DNA from: Actinophytocola sp036378875
GTDB lineage: Bacteria > Actinomycetota > Actinomycetes > Mycobacteriales > Pseudonocardiaceae
NCBI RefSeq assembly: GCF_036378875.1
Contig: NZ_DASUVO010000162.1
Span: 50,353 to 114,352 of the forward strand
Direction of reading: 5' to 3'
DNA: 64,000 bases
The translations under genes and the position numbers were made by a program. Positions 24,248 through 31,808 of this stretch are shown here, piece after piece. Below the pieces are notes generated by a model. It had not been told where the DNA came from, did no database searches, and saw only the letters and a list, made by a program, of their open reading frames with translations. The stretch's first letter is position 1; each line of letters starts with the position of its first letter.

Positions 24248-25150
24248 ATGGACCGGCTCGTCGCGGCCATCGACGTCGGCGGTACGTCGATCAAGTCGGC
24301 TCTCGTGGCCGAGGATCTGAGCGTGGTGCACACGCTCAGGACCCCAACCCGGCGGGTCGACGGCTCCGTGGACGTCGCCCAGATCGTCGAGTTGATCGAG
24401 GAGCTGCGGGCCAAGGCCGGTGACGCGGTCGTGGTCGGCGCCGGGGTCGCCGCGCCGGGGATCATCGACGAGCGCCTCGGGCTCGCCCGGGTGGGCGTCA
24501 ACCTCGGGTGGCGGGACCTGCCGCTGCGGCAGCTGGTCGCCGACGCCGCGGGCATCCCGGTCGCGCTCGGGCACGACGTGCGCACCGGTGGGCTCGCCGA
24601 GTTCACCGTCGGTGCGGCGACCGGCGTGCGAAACGCGATGTTCATGCCGATCGGCACCGGGATCGCCGCGGCCGTGCTCGTCGACGGGCACCGGCTCGAC
24701 GCCGACGGGTACGCCGGTGAGATCGGGCACATCGTGGTCGACCCGGACGGCGCGGTCTGCGGCTGCGGGATCCGCGGGTGCCTGGAGACCGTCGCGTCCG
24801 CCGCGTTCATCGCACGCAACTACGCCGAGCGCAGCGGCAAACCCGTGACCAGGGCGGCCGACGTCGCCGCCGCGGTCGACGCCGGCGACCCGGACGCGCT
24901 CGCGGTCTGGGAACGCGCGGTCGAGGGGCTGGCGACCGCGCTGACCACGGCGATCACGTTGCTGGCACCGGAGGTGGTGGCGATCGGCGGCGGGCTGTCG
25001 GAGTCGGGTGACACGCTGCTGGTGCCGCTGCGCCGGTCGCTCGAGGGGCGCACCACGTTCCAGCGCGTGCCGACCCTCGTGCGGGCGGCGCTCGGCGACA
25101 ACGCCGGCTGCATCGGCGCCGGGATCCTGGCGTGGCAGGCGGCGGCGTGA
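24248..25150 (+). CDS. ROK-family sugar kinase
   Basis: The 300-residue protein shows AAIDVGGTSIKSALV (ATP/phosphate loop), VGAGVAAPGII, GHDVRTGGLAEF, the ROK zinc signature VCGCGIRGCLETVAS near residue 170, and VVAIGGGLSESGD. It should phosphorylate a hexose such as glucose or an amino sugar. The spacing and direction link it with the truncated PfkB gene (4-nt overlap) and class II aldolase that follow: kinase, second kinase and aldolase of a sugar-phosphate route (for example tagatose- or galactitol-type). Possible control by the DeoR regulator at 20845 is inference. Confidence 0.92.
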   Translation: MDRLVAAIDVGGTSIKSALVAEDLSVVHTLRTPTRRVDGSVDVAQIVELIEELRAKAGDAVVVGAGVAAPGIIDERLGLARVGVNLGWRDLPLRQLVADAAGIPVALGHDVRTGGLAEFTVGAATGVRNAMFMPIGTGIAAAVLVDGHRLDADGYAGEIGHIVVDPDGAVCGCGIRGCLETVASAAFIARNYAERSGKPVTRAADVAAAVDAGDPDALAVWERAVEGLATALTTAITLLAPEVVAIGGGLSESGDTLLVPLRRSLEGRTTFQRVPTLVRAALGDNAGCIGAGILAWQAAA

Positions 25151-25575
25151 TTCTGACCGTCACACTCAAGACCGCGTTCGACGGTCGCGCGGTGGGCAGG
25201 GGCATCGACGTGGCCAGGGCGCTGCACGCGCTCGGGCACGAGACCATGGTCACCGGGCTCGTCGACGCGGAAAACGGTCCGGCGATCCGCGCGGACGTGC
25301 TGGCCGCTGGGCTGCGGGAGTCGCTGTTCGACCTGGCGGGCGATCGGGTCACGATCTCGGACTGGGCCGACTTCATGGGCGGCTTCTACGCGCTCGCGGC
25401 ACGAGCGTCGGTCGTGGTGCTCTCCGGCGACCTGCCGGACGGCCTGCCCGCCGACGCCTACGCCCAGCTGACCCGCACGACCTCAACGCCGGTCGTCCTG
25501 GACACGTCCGGCGCCGACGCCGCCCATGTCGCCGCGATGGTCGTGGAGGAGCAGAATGCTCACGCCGACCGCTGA
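25147..25575 (+). CDS. Truncated PfkB/1-phosphofructokinase-like protein
   Basis: The 142-residue product aligns with the first half of LacC/FruK-type PfkB kinases: ILTVTLKTAFD, GRGIDVARALHALGHE (family: GGKGxNVARxLxxLG), VVLSGDLPDGLP and VVLDTSGADA. About half of the usual ~310 residues are missing, including the C-terminal anion-hole/catalytic GAGD segment, and the lid region is shortened. It therefore cannot work as a normal kinase. Its frame is open and it overlaps both neighbours (GTGA with the ROK gene, 20 nt with the aldolase), so translation through it may still matter for coupling. It is either a decaying gene or a non-catalytic subunit. Confidence 0.75.
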   Translation: MILTVTLKTAFDGRAVGRGIDVARALHALGHETMVTGLVDAENGPAIRADVLAAGLRESLFDLAGDRVTISDWADFMGGFYALAARASVVVLSGDLPDGLPADAYAQLTRTTSTPVVLDTSGADAAHVAAMVVEEQNAHADR

Positions 25576-26386
25576 CATCGTCGACGCCGCCAAGGCATCC
25601 GGGCGCGGGGTGGGCGCGTTCAACGTGATCCAGGTCGAGCACGCGGAGGCCATCGTCGCGGGCGCGGAGAAGGCCGGCGCGCCGGTGGTGCTGCAGATCA
25701 GCGAGAACGCCGTGCGGTATCACGGGTCGCTGGAACCGTTGGCGCGCGCCACGTTGGCGATCGCGGCGGCCTCGTCGGCGCGGGTCGCCGTGCATTTGGA
25801 CCACGCCACGGACGTCGCGCTGGTCCGGCAGGCGGTGGAGCTCGGGTTCGGCTCGGTGATGTACGACGCGTCCACGATGTCCTATGTGGACAACGTGGCG
25901 GCGACCGCGGACGTGGTGCGGCACTGCCACTCCCGCGGCGTGTACGTGGAGGCGGAACTCGGCGAGGTCGGCGGCAAGGACGGCGTGCACGCGCCCGGCG
26001 TCCGCACGGACCCGGCCGAGGCCGCCGAGTACGTCGCGGCGGTCGGGGTCGACGCGCTGGCCGTGGCAGTCGGCACCTCGCACGCGATGCTGACGCGGGA
26101 CGCGACCGTCGACTTCGGACTGATCGAGCGGCTGGCGACGGCTGTCCCGGTGCCGCTGGTGTTGCACGGGTCCTCAGGGGTGCCGGACGACGACCTGCGG
26201 CGCGCGGTGGTGGCCGGGATGACGAAGGTGAACATCGCGACGCAGCTGAACAAGACGTTCACGGCCGCGGTCCGCGCGGTTCTCGACGCGGACCCGTCCG
26301 TCGTGGACACCCGCAAGTACGTCGGCGCCGGCCGGGACGCGGTGGCGGCGGAGGTGGCCAGGCTCCTCGCGGTTCTGGGCGCTTGA
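25556..26386 (+). CDS. Class II fructose/tagatose-bisphosphate aldolase
   Basis: The 276-residue protein is a zinc-dependent class II aldolase of the GatY/KbaY/FbaA group: GAFNVIQVEHAEAIV at the N-terminus, VHLDHATD (zinc His and catalytic Asp), VYVEAELGEVGGKDG, AVGTSHAM, VLHGSSGVPDDDL (zinc His) and TKVNIATQLNKTF. It cleaves a ketose-1,6-bisphosphate to dihydroxyacetone phosphate and an aldehyde. It is the last gene of the ROK/PfkB/aldolase operon; a promoter for the next gene overlaps its stop codon. Confidence 0.92.
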   Translation: MLTPTADIVDAAKASGRGVGAFNVIQVEHAEAIVAGAEKAGAPVVLQISENAVRYHGSLEPLARATLAIAAASSARVAVHLDHATDVALVRQAVELGFGSVMYDASTMSYVDNVAATADVVRHCHSRGVYVEAELGEVGGKDGVHAPGVRTDPAEAAEYVAAVGVDALAVAVGTSHAMLTRDATVDFGLIERLATAVPVPLVLHGSSGVPDDDLRRAVVAGMTKVNIATQLNKTFTAAVRAVLDADPSVVDTRKYVGAGRDAVAAEVARLLAVLGA

Positions 26387-26413
26387 CATTGAATATGCCC
26401 ATCGGGCTATATT
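26383..26413 (+). promoter_or_regulatory. Promoter with overlapping palindromic operator (ArsR gene)
   Basis: TTGACA (26383-26388) overlaps the aldolase stop; TATATT (26408-26413) gives the -10 with a 19-nt spacer (18 to CTATAT). An imperfect palindrome, AATAT-GCCC...GGGC-TATATT, fills 26392-26413 between and over the boxes, as expected for ArsR autorepression. Confidence 0.6.
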
Positions 26414-26419
26414 GCCACT

Positions 26420-26731
26420 ATGGCATCCATGTTCGAGGTGCTGGCCGAACCACGCCGCCGGGAGATCCTCGATCTCCTGCGTGACGGTGAGCGTCTGGTC
26501 GGTGACCTGGTGGAACAGTTGGCACTGGCACAGCCGACCGTCTCCAAGCACCTGAAGGTGCTGCGGAGCGCGGGACTCGTGACGGTCCGGCAGGACGCGC
26601 AGCGGCGCTGGTACCGCGTGCGCCCGGACCCGCTCACGGAGATCGACGAGTGGCTGGCGCCCTACCGTCGCATGTGGACGAACAGCCTGGATGCCCTGGA
26701 ACGCCACCTGGAGACGATGGACGATGACTGA
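26420..26731 (+). CDS. ArsR-family regulator
   Basis: The 103-residue protein is a winged-helix ArsR/SmtB protein: FEVLAEPRRREILDLLRDGE, LVEQLALAQPTVSKHLKVLRSAGLV (recognition helix AQPTVSKHLKVL at ~35-46) and RRWYRVRPDPL. It has no Cys metal site, so it belongs to the metal-independent subgroup that pairs with AHSA1/SRPBCC proteins. The downstream SRPBCC gene overlaps by 8 nt. The promoter-operator at 26383-26413 suggests autorepression. Confidence 0.92.
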   Translation: MASMFEVLAEPRRREILDLLRDGERLVGDLVEQLALAQPTVSKHLKVLRSAGLVTVRQDAQRRWYRVRPDPLTEIDEWLAPYRRMWTNSLDALERHLETMDDD

Positions 26732-27653
26732 AGCGACTCTGAGCTACGTCAACGGGGAACCGACACTGCGGTTCGAGCGCCGGCTGCGGCACGCGCCGGC
26801 GAAGGTGTGGCGCGCGGTCACCGATCCGGCGGAGATGAGGCACTGGTTCCCCGCCGAGGTCGAGGCCGAGCTGCGGCCGGGCGCCCCGATGCGGTTCACC
26901 TTCCCGGACGAGGCCCCGGTGGACAGCGTGTGGGAAGGCGAGGTGCTGGAGGTCGACGAACCGAAGGTGTTCATGTTCCGCTGGGCCTCCGACGTCCTGC
27001 GCATCGAGCTGATCCCGGACGGCGAGGGCTGCCGGCTGGTGTTCACGCAGACCATCGGCGGCGGCCGGATCGGCTTTCTCGGCGCGGGCCGCACGGCCGC
27101 CGGCTGGGACGCGTGCCTCGACCAACTCGTCGCGCAGCTCGACGGAACCCCGGCGCCGGAAAGCGCCGACTGGCTCACCCCGATGGCGCACTACGTCGAG
27201 AAGTTCGACCTGGGCAAGGGCACGGTGACGCCGACCGACTCCGGCTGGCGACTCCACTTCGCCCGGGATCTCGTGTGGAAACCGCCGACGGACACGTGGC
27301 GGGCGCTGACGGAGGGGCAGGACGTCGGCACCGAGCCCCCGCTCCGGGCGACGAACGGCAACGTGCCGGCCGGCCGGGTGGTGGCCGTGGAACCGCCACG
27401 CGTGCTGGAGTACGAGTGGCTGCACGACGGCGAGCCGGCGGGCACGGTCCGCTGGGAGTTCCACTCGGACCCCGCGCTGGGTGAGCGGGTAGAACTGACC
27501 CAGACCGTGCCGGCACACCTGGCGGGTCTGCGGCCGCTGGCGCTGGCGTCCTGGCACCTGCACCTGGAGCTGTTCTTCACCGCGATCATGGGCGAGGACC
27601 CGGGTGCGTGGTCGCCGGCACGCGTGGCCGAGCTGACCAAGCGCTACACGTGA
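26724..27653 (+). CDS. Tandem SRPBCC (AHSA1-like) protein
   Basis: The 309-residue protein contains two AHSA1/SRPBCC helix-grip domains in a row: about 8-150 (FERRLRHAPAKVWRAVTDPAEMRHWFP is typical; partly quoted) and about 165-309 (DLVWKPPTDTWRALTEG, HLELFFTAIMG). These domains bind hydrophobic ligands in a deep cavity. ArsR-AHSA1 pairs are common in actinobacteria; the regulated ligand is unknown. Its last 10 bases overlap the convergent aminotransferase gene. Confidence 0.85.
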   Translation: MTEATLSYVNGEPTLRFERRLRHAPAKVWRAVTDPAEMRHWFPAEVEAELRPGAPMRFTFPDEAPVDSVWEGEVLEVDEPKVFMFRWASDVLRIELIPDGEGCRLVFTQTIGGGRIGFLGAGRTAAGWDACLDQLVAQLDGTPAPESADWLTPMAHYVEKFDLGKGTVTPTDSGWRLHFARDLVWKPPTDTWRALTEGQDVGTEPPLRATNGNVPAGRVVAVEPPRVLEYEWLHDGEPAGTVRWEFHSDPALGERVELTQTVPAHLAGLRPLALASWHLHLELFFTAIMGEDPGAWSPARVAELTKRYT

Positions 27654-28891
27654 GTGACGGCCTGCCGCCACAACGTGATGCCCTCGTCGATCTGGTCGGC
27701 ATTCACCACCAGCGGCGGGATCATCCGGACCACGTTGCCCGCGGCACCGCAGGTCAGCAGTAGCAGACCTGCCGCGGCGGCCGCCTGCTGGACCCGGGCC
27801 GCGGCGGCGGGATCCGGCTCGCCGTCGCGGTCGACGAACTCGTTGCCCAGCATGAGGCCGAGACCACGCACGTCGCCGATGGCCGGCGCGTCGGCCGCCA
27901 CCTTCGCGAGGCCCTCCCGCAGCCGAGCGCCCTGGGTGGCGGCGTTCTCCACCAGACCCTCGTCCCGCACGACGTCCAGCGTGGCGAGCGCCGCCGCGCA
28001 CGCGACCGCGTTGCCGCCGTACGTGCCGCCCTGCGAGCCGGGCCATGCCTTGGCCATCAACGCTTTCGGCGCCGCGATGGCCGACAGCGGGAACCCACTC
28101 GCGAGGCCCTTGGCGGTGATCAGCACGTCCGGCCGCACGCCGAAGTGGTCATGGCCCCAGAAGCGGCCGGTGCGCCCGAAGCCGGTCTGCACCTCGTCGA
28201 TCACCAACAGGATCCCGTGGCGGTCGGCACGTTCCCGAAGGCCACGCAGGAACTTTTCGGTCGCGGGCACGTACCCACCCTCACCGAGCACGGGCTCGAC
28301 GAAGAACGCCGCCGTCTCCGCCGGGGCGCTCATCGTCTGCAGGGTGTAGTCCAGCTCGCGCAACGCGAAGCGCGTCGCCTCCTCCTCGGACCAGCCGTAC
28401 CGGTAGGCGGTCGGGAACGGCGAGACCACCACCCCACCCATCAGCGGCGCGAACCCGGCCCGGAACTTGGTCCCGGACGTGGTCATCGACGCGGCGCCGA
28501 TCGTGCGACCGTGGAACGAGCCGTGGAACACGACGACGTTCGCCCGGCCGGTCGCGTGCCGGGACAGCCGCAGCGCCGCCTCGACCGATTCGCTGCCAGA
28601 GTTCATGAAGAACAGCGAGTCCAGCCCGGGTGGGAGCACCTCACCGAGCCGTTCGGCCAGTGTCAGCAGTGGCCGGTGCCGCACGGTCGTGTACTGGCCG
28701 TGGATCAGCTTCCCGGCCTGCTCACGCACGGCCTCGACCACCCTCGGGTGACAGTGCCCGGTGCTGGTCACCCCGATGCCGGCCGTGAAGTCCAGGTACC
28801 GGCGCCCGTCCTCGCCGTAGAGGTACACACCCTCACCACGCTCCGCGAGAACCGGCGTCGCTTGCTTCAGGACCGGGGACAACTCAGCCAT
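27644..28891 (-). CDS. Class III PLP aminotransferase (4-aminobutyrate/ornithine type)
   Basis: The 415-residue protein has the class III features: YLDFTAGIGVTSTGHCHPRVV, MNSGSESVEAALRLSRHATGR, VVFHGSFHGRT, LLVIDEVQTGFGRTG (PLP Asp) and LITAKGLASGFPLSA with the Schiff-base Lys. It transfers an omega-amino group (GABA, ornithine or similar) to 2-oxoglutarate. The exact substrate cannot be fixed. The ATG at 28891 is downstream of two palindromes: GATTGTCGACAATC at 28909-28922 and a long inverted repeat at 28961-29011. Confidence 0.9.
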   Translation of the reverse strand: MAELSPVLKQATPVLAERGEGVYLYGEDGRRYLDFTAGIGVTSTGHCHPRVVEAVREQAGKLIHGQYTTVRHRPLLTLAERLGEVLPPGLDSLFFMNSGSESVEAALRLSRHATGRANVVVFHGSFHGRTIGAASMTTSGTKFRAGFAPLMGGVVVSPFPTAYRYGWSEEEATRFALRELDYTLQTMSAPAETAAFFVEPVLGEGGYVPATEKFLRGLRERADRHGILLVIDEVQTGFGRTGRFWGHDHFGVRPDVLITAKGLASGFPLSAIAAPKALMAKAWPGSQGGTYGGNAVACAAALATLDVVRDEGLVENAATQGARLREGLAKVAADAPAIGDVRGLGLMLGNEFVDRDGEPDPAAAARVQQAAAAAGLLLLTCGAAGNVVRMIPPLVVNADQIDEGITLWRQAVTHV

Positions 28892-28908
28892 CGAACACCC
28901 TCCCTGTC

Positions 28909-28922
28909 GATTGTCGACAATC
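28909..28922. promoter_or_regulatory. GntR-type palindrome upstream of aminotransferase
   Basis: GATTGTCGACAATC is a perfect 14-bp palindrome 18 nt before the aminotransferase start codon. TTGTCGACAA is the kind of site bound by FadR-subgroup GntR repressors. Confidence 0.5.
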
Positions 28923-28960
28923 CTACGGTCTGAGTGCACGTTGATCCAGTGCCCAGAAAT

Positions 28961-29011
28961 ACGTACGGTCGACCGTATAGTCAATATCGAACTATACGGT
29001 CGACCGTACGT
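28961..29011. repeat. Long inverted repeat with two TACGG-N4-CCGTA sites (copy 1)
   Basis: Two perfect 21-bp arms (28961-28981 and 28991-29011) flank a 9-nt loop. Each arm contains the palindrome TACGGTCGACCGTA, and the two palindromes are 31 bp apart centre to centre, close to three helical turns. It lies between the MBL-fold gene stop (29028) and the aminotransferase start. It may be a paired TetR-type operator, a transcription terminator for the MBL gene, or both. A sister element is at 58214-58260. Confidence 0.85.
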
Positions 29012-29027
29012 TTAGCGATAGCGCGGT

Positions 29028-29651
29028 TCAGTGGCCGCGCGCGATCCATTCCTCCAGGTGTGGGGCCTCCGCGCCGATCGACGTGTCGTCGCCGTGGCCG
29101 GTGTGGACCACGGTTTCCGGCGGCAGGGTCAGGAGACGGTCGCGGATCGAGTCGACGATCGTCGGGAAGTCCGAATAGGACCGACCGGTCGCGCCGGGGC
29201 CGCCCTGGAAGAGCGTGTCGCCGGTGAAGAGCACGCCGAGGTCGGGCACGTGGAAACACACCGCGCCCGGCGCGTGGCCCGGCGTGTGGATCACAAGTAC
29301 CTCGGTTCCGGCGACGTGCAGAACGTCCCCGTCGGTGAGGGTGTCGGTCGGCCGGGCCTCGTCGTGGGCGAGTCGCCATAGCACGTCGTCGGCCGGATGC
29401 AGGAGCACGGGGGCGCCCACCAGTTCGGACAGTGCGGGTGCGGCGTTCACGTGGTCGTTGTGCGCGTGAGTGCACGCGATGGCCAGGACTTCGCGCCCTC
29501 CCACGGCTTCGGCGATCGCGTTCGCGTCGTGCGCGGCGTCGATCACCAGCACCTGCTCGTCGTCACCGAGCAGCCACACGTTGTTGTCGACCTCCCAGCT
29601 GCCGCCGTCGAGGTTGAACGTCCCCTTGGTGACGACCTTCTCGACCCGCAT
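29028..29651 (-). CDS. MBL-fold hydrolase, probable S-formylmycothiol hydrolase partner of MscR
   Basis: The 207-residue protein is a glyoxalase II-like metallo-beta-lactamase: THAHNDHVNA (HxHxDH, metal ligands, ~61-68), HTPGHAPGAVCFH, LFTGDTLFQGGPGATGRS and HTGHGDDTSIG near the C-terminus. In mycobacteria the equivalent gene follows the mycothiol-dependent formaldehyde dehydrogenase (Rv2259-Rv2260), and here its ATG overlaps the mscR stop (TGATG). Hydrolysis of the S-formylmycothiol made by MscR is a reasonable inference. Its 3' end is followed by the 28961-29011 inverted repeat; a possible eroded copy of its 3' end lies at 58.3 kb. Confidence 0.85.
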   Translation of the reverse strand: MRVEKVVTKGTFNLDGGSWEVDNNVWLLGDDEQVLVIDAAHDANAIAEAVGGREVLAIACTHAHNDHVNAAPALSELVGAPVLLHPADDVLWRLAHDEARPTDTLTDGDVLHVAGTEVLVIHTPGHAPGAVCFHVPDLGVLFTGDTLFQGGPGATGRSYSDFPTIVDSIRDRLLTLPPETVVHTGHGDDTSIGAEAPHLEEWIARGH

Positions 29652-30736
29652 CAGAAGACCACCACGGACCGCAGCACGTCTCCGTGGTGCATCTTGGTGA
29701 ACGCCTCCTCGACCTGGTCGAGCGCGATCGTCTCGGTCACGAACGCGTCCAGGTCGAGCCGGCCCTGCCGGTAGAGGTCGACGAGGTACGGGAAGTCCCG
29801 GGACGGCAGGCAGTCGCCGTACCAGCTGGACTTCAGCGAGCCGCCGCGCGAGAAGAAGTCGATCATCGGCATCTCGATCTTCATGTCCTGGGTCGGCACG
29901 CCCACCAGCACCACGGTGCCGGCCAGGTCGCGGGCGTAGAACGCCTGCCGCCACGTCTCGGGCCGGCCGACGGCCTCGATCACGACGTCCGCGCCGAACC
30001 CGTCGGTCAGCTCACGCACGGCCTCGACCACGTCGCCCTGACCGGCGTTGATCGTGTGGGTCGCGCCGAAACCCTTGGCCCAGTCGAGCTTCCGGTCGTC
30101 CAGGTCGATCGCGATGATCTTCGTGGCACCGGCGAGCCGGGCACCCGCGACGGCCGCGCTACCGACGCCACCGCAGCCGATCACCGCGACGCTGTCGCCG
30201 CGCGTGACGCCGCCGGTGTTGATGGACGCGCCGATGCCGGCCATGATCCCGCAGCCGAGCAGGCCGACGGCGGCCGGCGACGCCTCCGGATCGACCTTTG
30301 TGCACTGTCCGCTGTGGACCAACGTCTTCTCGACGAACGCACCGATGCCGAGCGCCGGCGATAGCGGCGTGCCGTCGGTGAGTGTCATGGGCTGGGCGGC
30401 GTTGTGGGTGGCGAAGCAGTACCAGGGCCGGCCACGCAGGCACGCGCGGCACGTGCCGCAGACGGCCCGCCAGTTGAGGATCACGAAGTCGCCGGGCGCC
30501 ACGTTGGTCACACCGTCACCGACCTGCTCGACGACTCCCGCCGCCTCGTGGCCGAGCAGGAACGGGAACTCGTCGTTGATCCCGCCCTCGCGGTAGTGCA
30601 GGTCGGTGTGACAGACACCGCACGCGTGGACCCGGACCACGGCCTCACCGGGCCCGGGATCCGGCACGACGATCGTCTCGACCTCGACCGGAGCGCCCTT
30701 CTCCCGCGCGATGACGCCCCGTACCTCCTGAGCCAT
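29651..30736 (-). CDS. mscR: S-(hydroxymethyl)mycothiol dehydrogenase
   Basis: The 361-residue protein is a zinc-dependent class III-type alcohol dehydrogenase: VHACGVCHTDLHYREGG (catalytic zinc Cys), LGHEAAGVVEQVG, CGTCRACLRGRPWYC (structural zinc Cys cluster), GCGIMAGIGASINTGGV and the Rossmann loop VIGCGGVGSAAV. The overall match is to actinobacterial MscR/AdhE2, which oxidises the spontaneous adduct of formaldehyde and mycothiol, using NAD; the same enzyme reduces S-nitrosomycothiol. It implies a mycothiol-producing host. The start MAQEVRGV at 30736 is typical. The divergent VOC gene and the palindrome at 30787-30811 lie upstream. Confidence 0.92.
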   Translation of the reverse strand: MAQEVRGVIAREKGAPVEVETIVVPDPGPGEAVVRVHACGVCHTDLHYREGGINDEFPFLLGHEAAGVVEQVGDGVTNVAPGDFVILNWRAVCGTCRACLRGRPWYCFATHNAAQPMTLTDGTPLSPALGIGAFVEKTLVHSGQCTKVDPEASPAAVGLLGCGIMAGIGASINTGGVTRGDSVAVIGCGGVGSAAVAGARLAGATKIIAIDLDDRKLDWAKGFGATHTINAGQGDVVEAVRELTDGFGADVVIEAVGRPETWRQAFYARDLAGTVVLVGVPTQDMKIEMPMIDFFSRGGSLKSSWYGDCLPSRDFPYLVDLYRQGRLDLDAFVTETIALDQVEEAFTKMHHGDVLRSVVVF

Positions 30737-30786
30737 GTGCTCGTCCTTCCATGCGCCGTTGCTGATACGTACTTCTACCAGCTTTT

Positions 30787-30811
30787 CTCGCGGACCGAAG
30801 TTGTCCGCGAG
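30787..30811. promoter_or_regulatory. Operator-like inverted repeat between mscR and VOC gene
   Basis: CTCGCGGAC and GTCCGCGAG form a perfect 9-bp inverted repeat with a 7-nt spacer in the divergent promoter region. It is placed to control both mscR and the VOC gene. Confidence 0.55.
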
Positions 30812-30829
30812 GGCTGTGAGGCTGTGCTC

Positions 30830-31246
30830 ATGACCACCTTGCACAGCTACCTCAGCTATGTTGACGCGCCGGCCGCGCTGACCTGGCTGGAAAACGCGTT
30901 CGGCTTCCAGACCACGATGCGCTGGGACGACGAGAACGGCACCGTCGCCCACGCCGAACTACGCCTCGGCGACGCGTCGATCCTCGTGTTCAGCGACGAC
31001 GGCCAACACTACGACCACGCGCGACCGAAGTCGAACGACGCGGTCGGGCACGGCACCTATCTGGCGTTGGCGGACGACGCGACCGTGGACGCGGTGTGGG
31101 AGCGCGCGCTGGCCGCGGGCGCGGTGCCGGTGTGGAAGCCGGAGAGCACCGAGTGGGGCAACTACCGCTGCCGGGTACGCGACCTCGAGGGCTACGAGTG
31201 GTCGTTCGGGACCCACAAGCCGGGCGAACCGAACGGCGAGTGGTGA
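30830..31246 (+). CDS. VOC/glyoxalase-family protein
   Basis: The 138-residue protein has the vicinal-oxygen-chelate fold pattern (paired beta-alpha-beta-beta-beta modules): LHSYLSYVDAPAALTWLENAFGF, then VAHAELRLGDASILVF, and the C-terminal YRCRVRDLEGYEWSFG. It is closest to the PhnB/glyoxalase-like group with unknown substrate. Its divergence from the formaldehyde detoxification genes suggests a role with small electrophiles or thiol adducts, but this is only context. Confidence 0.85.
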   Translation: MTTLHSYLSYVDAPAALTWLENAFGFQTTMRWDDENGTVAHAELRLGDASILVFSDDGQHYDHARPKSNDAVGHGTYLALADDATVDAVWERALAAGAVPVWKPESTEWGNYRCRVRDLEGYEWSFGTHKPGEPNGEW

Positions 31247-31263
31247 GGCTCTAGCATCCGGCC

Positions 31264-31635
31264 ATGAGCATCGCGCTGTGGCCTGTGTTCGCCGACGATC
31301 ACGAGCACGGTCTGGTCGACGAGGGCGTCGTACTCCTGGACGCCGCCGACGAGCTGGACGAGATCGCCGCGGCCGCGGGCCGCACACCGCTGACGGGTTT
31401 CGACGCCTACTCCGCCGTGCCGGACGAGGTGGTGGCCGAACGGGCACACGACGGGATGCCCGACCTGTCCGACTTTCCCGTCACGTGGCACGACCCGGCC
31501 GACGCGGTGGCCACACTCGACACCCTCATCGCCGCGGCGACGTCCGAGGAGCTTCGTGAGGCGTTGACGGCGTTCCGCACAGTTCTGTGGGAGGCCGCCG
31601 AACGCGGGACGCGGTTCCACCTCACGCTGGCCTGA
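31264..31635 (+). CDS. Hypothetical acidic protein
   Basis: The 123-residue protein is acidic, soluble and mostly helical toward the C-terminus (LDTLIAAATSEELREALTAFRTVLWEAAERG). No domain is recognised. It starts 17 nt after the VOC gene on the same strand and is probably co-transcribed. Confidence 0.7.
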   Translation: MSIALWPVFADDHEHGLVDEGVVLLDAADELDEIAAAAGRTPLTGFDAYSAVPDEVVAERAHDGMPDLSDFPVTWHDPADAVATLDTLIAAATSEELREALTAFRTVLWEAAERGTRFHLTLA

Positions 31636-31727
31636 GCCGATCCGGGGATGGCCTCCGGCCCCCGGTTTCCAGCCTAGCGACGGGGACTGACATTTTCGGC
31701 GACGCCGGACGTTCCCTGTGGATGACG

Positions 31728-31758
31728 CTGGGGCGATAGTGATTCGCTATCGCCCCAG
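31728..31758. terminator. Hairpin in intergenic region
   Basis: A perfect 12-bp stem (CTGGGGCGATAG with its complement) and a 7-nt loop lie ~95 nt past the preceding stop. There is no T-run, so it may be a terminator of the actinobacterial I-shaped kind or an mRNA-stabilising structure. Confidence 0.5.
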
Positions 31759-31808
31759 GCGGGGCGCGATATTGGACGGCCGTACCCGGCTCATGCTGTC
31801 GTGCGCCC

